A DNA stretch of 6,624 nucleotides, taken from the NCBI GenBank assembly GCA_004347925.1, contig QNVD01000269.1, forward strand, positions 1 to 6,624, read 5' to 3'. Below the pieces are notes generated by a model, which ran no database searches, was not told the origin of the DNA, and saw only the letters and a list, made by a program, of their open reading frames with translations. Every line of letters starts with the position of its first letter. The first letter of the stretch is position 1. Positions 4,881 through 6,624 of the stretch are shown piece by piece. A program made the position numbers and the translations under genes. This stretch comes from Hadesarchaea archaeon (GTDB lineage Archaea > Hadarchaeota > Hadarchaeia > Hadarchaeales > WYZ-LMO6).

Positions 4881-4900
4881 AGTTTAATGAATATTTTGAA

Positions 4901-4945
4901 ATGAAAGAAGAAGAGATAGAAAGTGGGCTTGAGGAAAAGGCTAAG
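4901..4945 (-). terminator. Probable pyrimidine/T-rich termination region of pyrG
   Basis: Beyond the pyrG stop the minus strand has successive T-rich runs (CCTTTTCC, ACTTTCT, TTCTTCTTTCATTTC) with no strong hairpin. This fits archaeal termination, which relies on T tracts in the non-template strand. The exact end cannot be set from sequence alone. Confidence 0.35.
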
Positions 4946-4958
4946 CTAGATGATGGGG

Positions 4959-6566
4959 TTAGGCGTTGAGGGAACGGCAGAGGGCAGCCTTGATGAAGGC
5001 GTTGAAGATGGGGGCTGGGCGGAGGGGGCGGGATTTGAATTCTGGATGGAACTGGGTGGCCATGAAGAAGGGATGATCGGAGAGCTCCAAGATCTCCATT
5101 CTCTTTCCGTCGGGGCTCTTCCCTGAGAAGAGGAGGTTCTTTCCGGTTAGGAGGGGAAGGTACTCAGGGTTAACTTCATAACGGTGGCGGTGTCTTTCCC
5201 AGATCCTCTCGCTGCGGTAGATCTGGAAGGCTTTGGTTCCCTTCTCTATCACGACTTCCTGGGCCCCAAGCCTCATGGTGCCCCCCATCTCCCTGAGACC
5301 CCTCTGCTCCGGAAGCAGGTCTATGACGGGATGGGGGGTGAGGGGATCCACCTCCGTGCTGTTGGCCCCCTCCAGTCCCAGCACATTCCTGGAGAACTCC
5401 ACCACCGCCAGCTGGAAGCCGAAGCAGAGGCCCAAGAGGGGCACCAGGTTCTCCCTGGCCCACCGGATGGCCAGGATCTTGCCCTCCGCCCCGCGGGGTC
5501 CGAAGCCCCCTGGAATCACCACCCCCTGGCACTGGGAGAGTTCCTGGAAGGCTTCCACCGTCCTCTCCAGACGCTCGGCGCTTATCCACCGAACTTCCAG
5601 TTTCACATCGTTCTGGGCGGCGGCGTGTCTGAGGGCCTCGTAGATGCTGAGGTAGGTGTCGGTGAATCTTATGTACTTCCCCACTATCCCCACCCTCACA
5701 GGCTTGCTGGCGTTTTCCATCTTTGAGACCATCTCCACCCAGCTGGTGAGATCGATATCCCCGGATCTGAGCCCCAGCTTCTGCAGCACGATGGAGCTCA
5801 GGTTTTCGTGCTCCAGCACCAGGGGAAGCTCGTATATGTTCTTCACGTCCACCGCGCTGATGACCTCGTTCTCCCACACGTTGCAGAAGAGGGAGATCTT
5901 GCGTCTGGCCTCGCTGGTGAGGGGGGTAGCCGAGCGGCAGACGATGATGTCGGGTGAGATCCCCAGCTGCCTGAGCTCCTTCACGCTGTGCTGGGTGGGC
6001 TTGGTCTTCTGCTCTCCCATCGGCCCGGAGGAGGGAACCAGCGTGACGTGGATGAAGAGGGTGTTGGTCGGACCCTCCTCCAGCCTCATCTGCCTCGCCG
6101 CCTCCAGGAAAGGCATGCTCTCCATGTCCCCCACCGTCCCCCCTATTTCCACCAGGCAAACGTCGGCCCCGCTCTTCAGCGCCACCTGTCTTAGCCTCCT
6201 CTTTATCTCGTCCACTACGTGAGGGATGATCTGCACCGTGCGTCCCAGGTACTCCCCCCTCCTCTCCTTGGAGATCACCTCGTAGTACACCTGCCCCGTG
6301 GTGATGTTGTGCTCCTTGGTCAAATTGACGTCCAGAAACCGCTCGTAGTGTCCCATGTCGAGGTCTATCTCTCCACCGTCCTCGGTGACGAAGATCTCCC
6401 CGTGCTCGAAGGGATTCATGGTTCCGGCGTCCACGTTCAGGTAGGGATCTATCTTGATGGCCGTGACCTTCAACCCCCTGGCCTGGAGCAGCTTTCCCAG
6501 GGAGGCGGTGGTGAGTCCCTTGCCCAGCCCGCTCATCACCCCCCCGGTGACCATGATGTACTTCAT
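4959..6566 (-). CDS. pyrG: CTP synthase (glutamine-hydrolysing)
   Basis: Full-length 535-residue CTP synthase, making CTP from UTP, ATP and glutamine in the last step of pyrimidine nucleotide synthesis. The N-terminal synthetase domain shows the P-loop [15 protein letters not shown] (8-22), [18 protein letters not shown] (40-57), the Mg ligands expected at Asp70 and Glu140 ([13 protein letters not shown], 138-150), and [13 protein letters not shown] (187-199). The C-terminal class-I amidotransferase domain starts near 291 (VRVGIVGKY) and has the oxyanion loop PGGFGPRG (352-359), nucleophile Cys381 in GLCFGFQ, and His507/Glu509 in QFHPEF. The Leu and Met usual after the Cys are both Phe, a mild change. 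The start MKYIMVTGG is standard for the family. The gene is monocistronic by context: its own promoter at the right edge and a 177-base AT-rich spacer after it. Confidence 0.98.
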   Translation of the reverse strand: MKYIMVTGGVMSGLGKGLTTASLGKLLQARGLKVTAIKIDPYLNVDAGTMNPFEHGEIFVTEDGGEIDLDMGHYERFLDVNLTKEHNITTGQVYYEVISKERRGEYLGRTVQIIPHVVDEIKRRLRQVALKSGADVCLVEIGGTVGDMESMPFLEAARQMRLEEGPTNTLFIHVTLVPSSGPMGEQKTKPTQHSVKELRQLGISPDIIVCRSATPLTSEARRKISLFCNVWENEVISAVDVKNIYELPLVLEHENLSSIVLQKLGLRSGDIDLTSWVEMVSKMENASKPVRVGIVGKYIRFTDTYLSIYEALRHAAAQNDVKLEVRWISAERLERTVEAFQELSQCQGVVIPGGFGPRGAEGKILAIRWARENLVPLLGLCFGFQLAVVEFSRNVLGLEGANSTEVDPLTPHPVIDLLPEQRGLREMGGTMRLGAQEVVIEKGTKAFQIYRSERIWERHRHRYEVNPEYLPLLTGKNLLFSGKSPDGKRMEILELSDHPFFMATQFHPEFKSRPLRPAPIFNAFIKAALCRSLNA

Positions 6567-6609
6567 CCTTCCAGCCTTCCCACCAAGTTATCTATGCTCT
6601 CGATTCCCT

Positions 6610-6624
6610 CCCTTTTTAAATAAT
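6610..6624 (-). promoter_or_regulatory. Promoter of pyrG (TATA box at window edge)
   Basis: On the minus strand ATTATTTAAAAAGGG holds a TATA-like TTTAAAAA about 50 bases before the pyrG ATG. It predicts a transcript start near 6591 and a 25-base leader containing GGTGGGAAGG as possible ribosome site. Any BRE is partly beyond the window. Confidence 0.5.

Noticed and set aside
5176..6222. Long frames inside pyrG on both strands (5176-6159 minus; 5184-5726, 5233-5643 and 5656-6222 plus)
   Set aside because: Shadows of pyrG, which is a full-length, motif-complete enzyme.

Overview
The window looks like chromosomal DNA of a GC-rich archaeon, probably euryarchaeal-related and possibly thermophilic. 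The support is threefold. Promoters carry TATA boxes with purine-rich BRE-like sequence in front. Translation starts are either leaderless or follow sites such as GGTGAT or GAGGTG. The gene set is archaeal: an archaeal-type mevalonate kinase homologue, an MptE-type pterin pyrophosphokinase, a DUF998 membrane protein and small winged-helix regulators. Proteins are rich in Arg, Glu and Lys with heavy AGG/GAG/GTG codon use. I cannot name a genus. Coding density is high, with no gene-free stretch over 300 bases and no rRNA, tRNA, CRISPR array or insertion sequence that I can recognise.

Layout: (1) Positions 1-1427, minus strand: a DUF998 membrane protein followed after four bases by a mevalonate-kinase family gene that runs off the left edge. 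(2) Positions 1478-2806, plus strand: a tight operon of a paired-CBS protein, a 63-residue cysteine-rich zinc-finger protein and MptE. The two operons diverge from one TATA core (1450-1455) whose centre is exactly 25.5 bases from both start codons, so both lead genes are probably leaderless. (3) Positions 2810-3367, minus strand: a GPR1/FUN34/YaaH (SatP-like) small-organic-acid channel, ending 3 bases from the convergent mptE stop. (4) Positions 3483-4063, minus strand: a small winged-helix regulator with an ATGA overlap into a 78-residue charged protein. (5) Positions 4064-4301: a 238-base regulatory spacer with one perfect 18-bp palindrome, a related 21-bp site about eight helical turns away and several half-sites. 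(6) Positions 4302-4781, minus strand: a second winged-helix protein with a long coiled-coil tail. (7) Positions 4782-4958: an AT-rich spacer with the promoter of that regulator and a 20-bp inverted repeat. (8) Positions 4959-6566, minus strand: full-length CTP synthase (pyrG) with its promoter at the right edge.

The genes cover isoprenoid precursor synthesis, pterin cofactor synthesis, pyrimidine nucleotide synthesis, organic-acid transport and local regulation. No defence or mobile system is evident. The strongest oddity is the mevalonate-kinase homologue: it keeps the family fold motifs but has Ala and Gly where the catalytic Lys and Asp are expected. Next in interest are the symmetric divergent promoter, the palindromic operator pair and a FYVE-like zinc finger in an archaeal operon.
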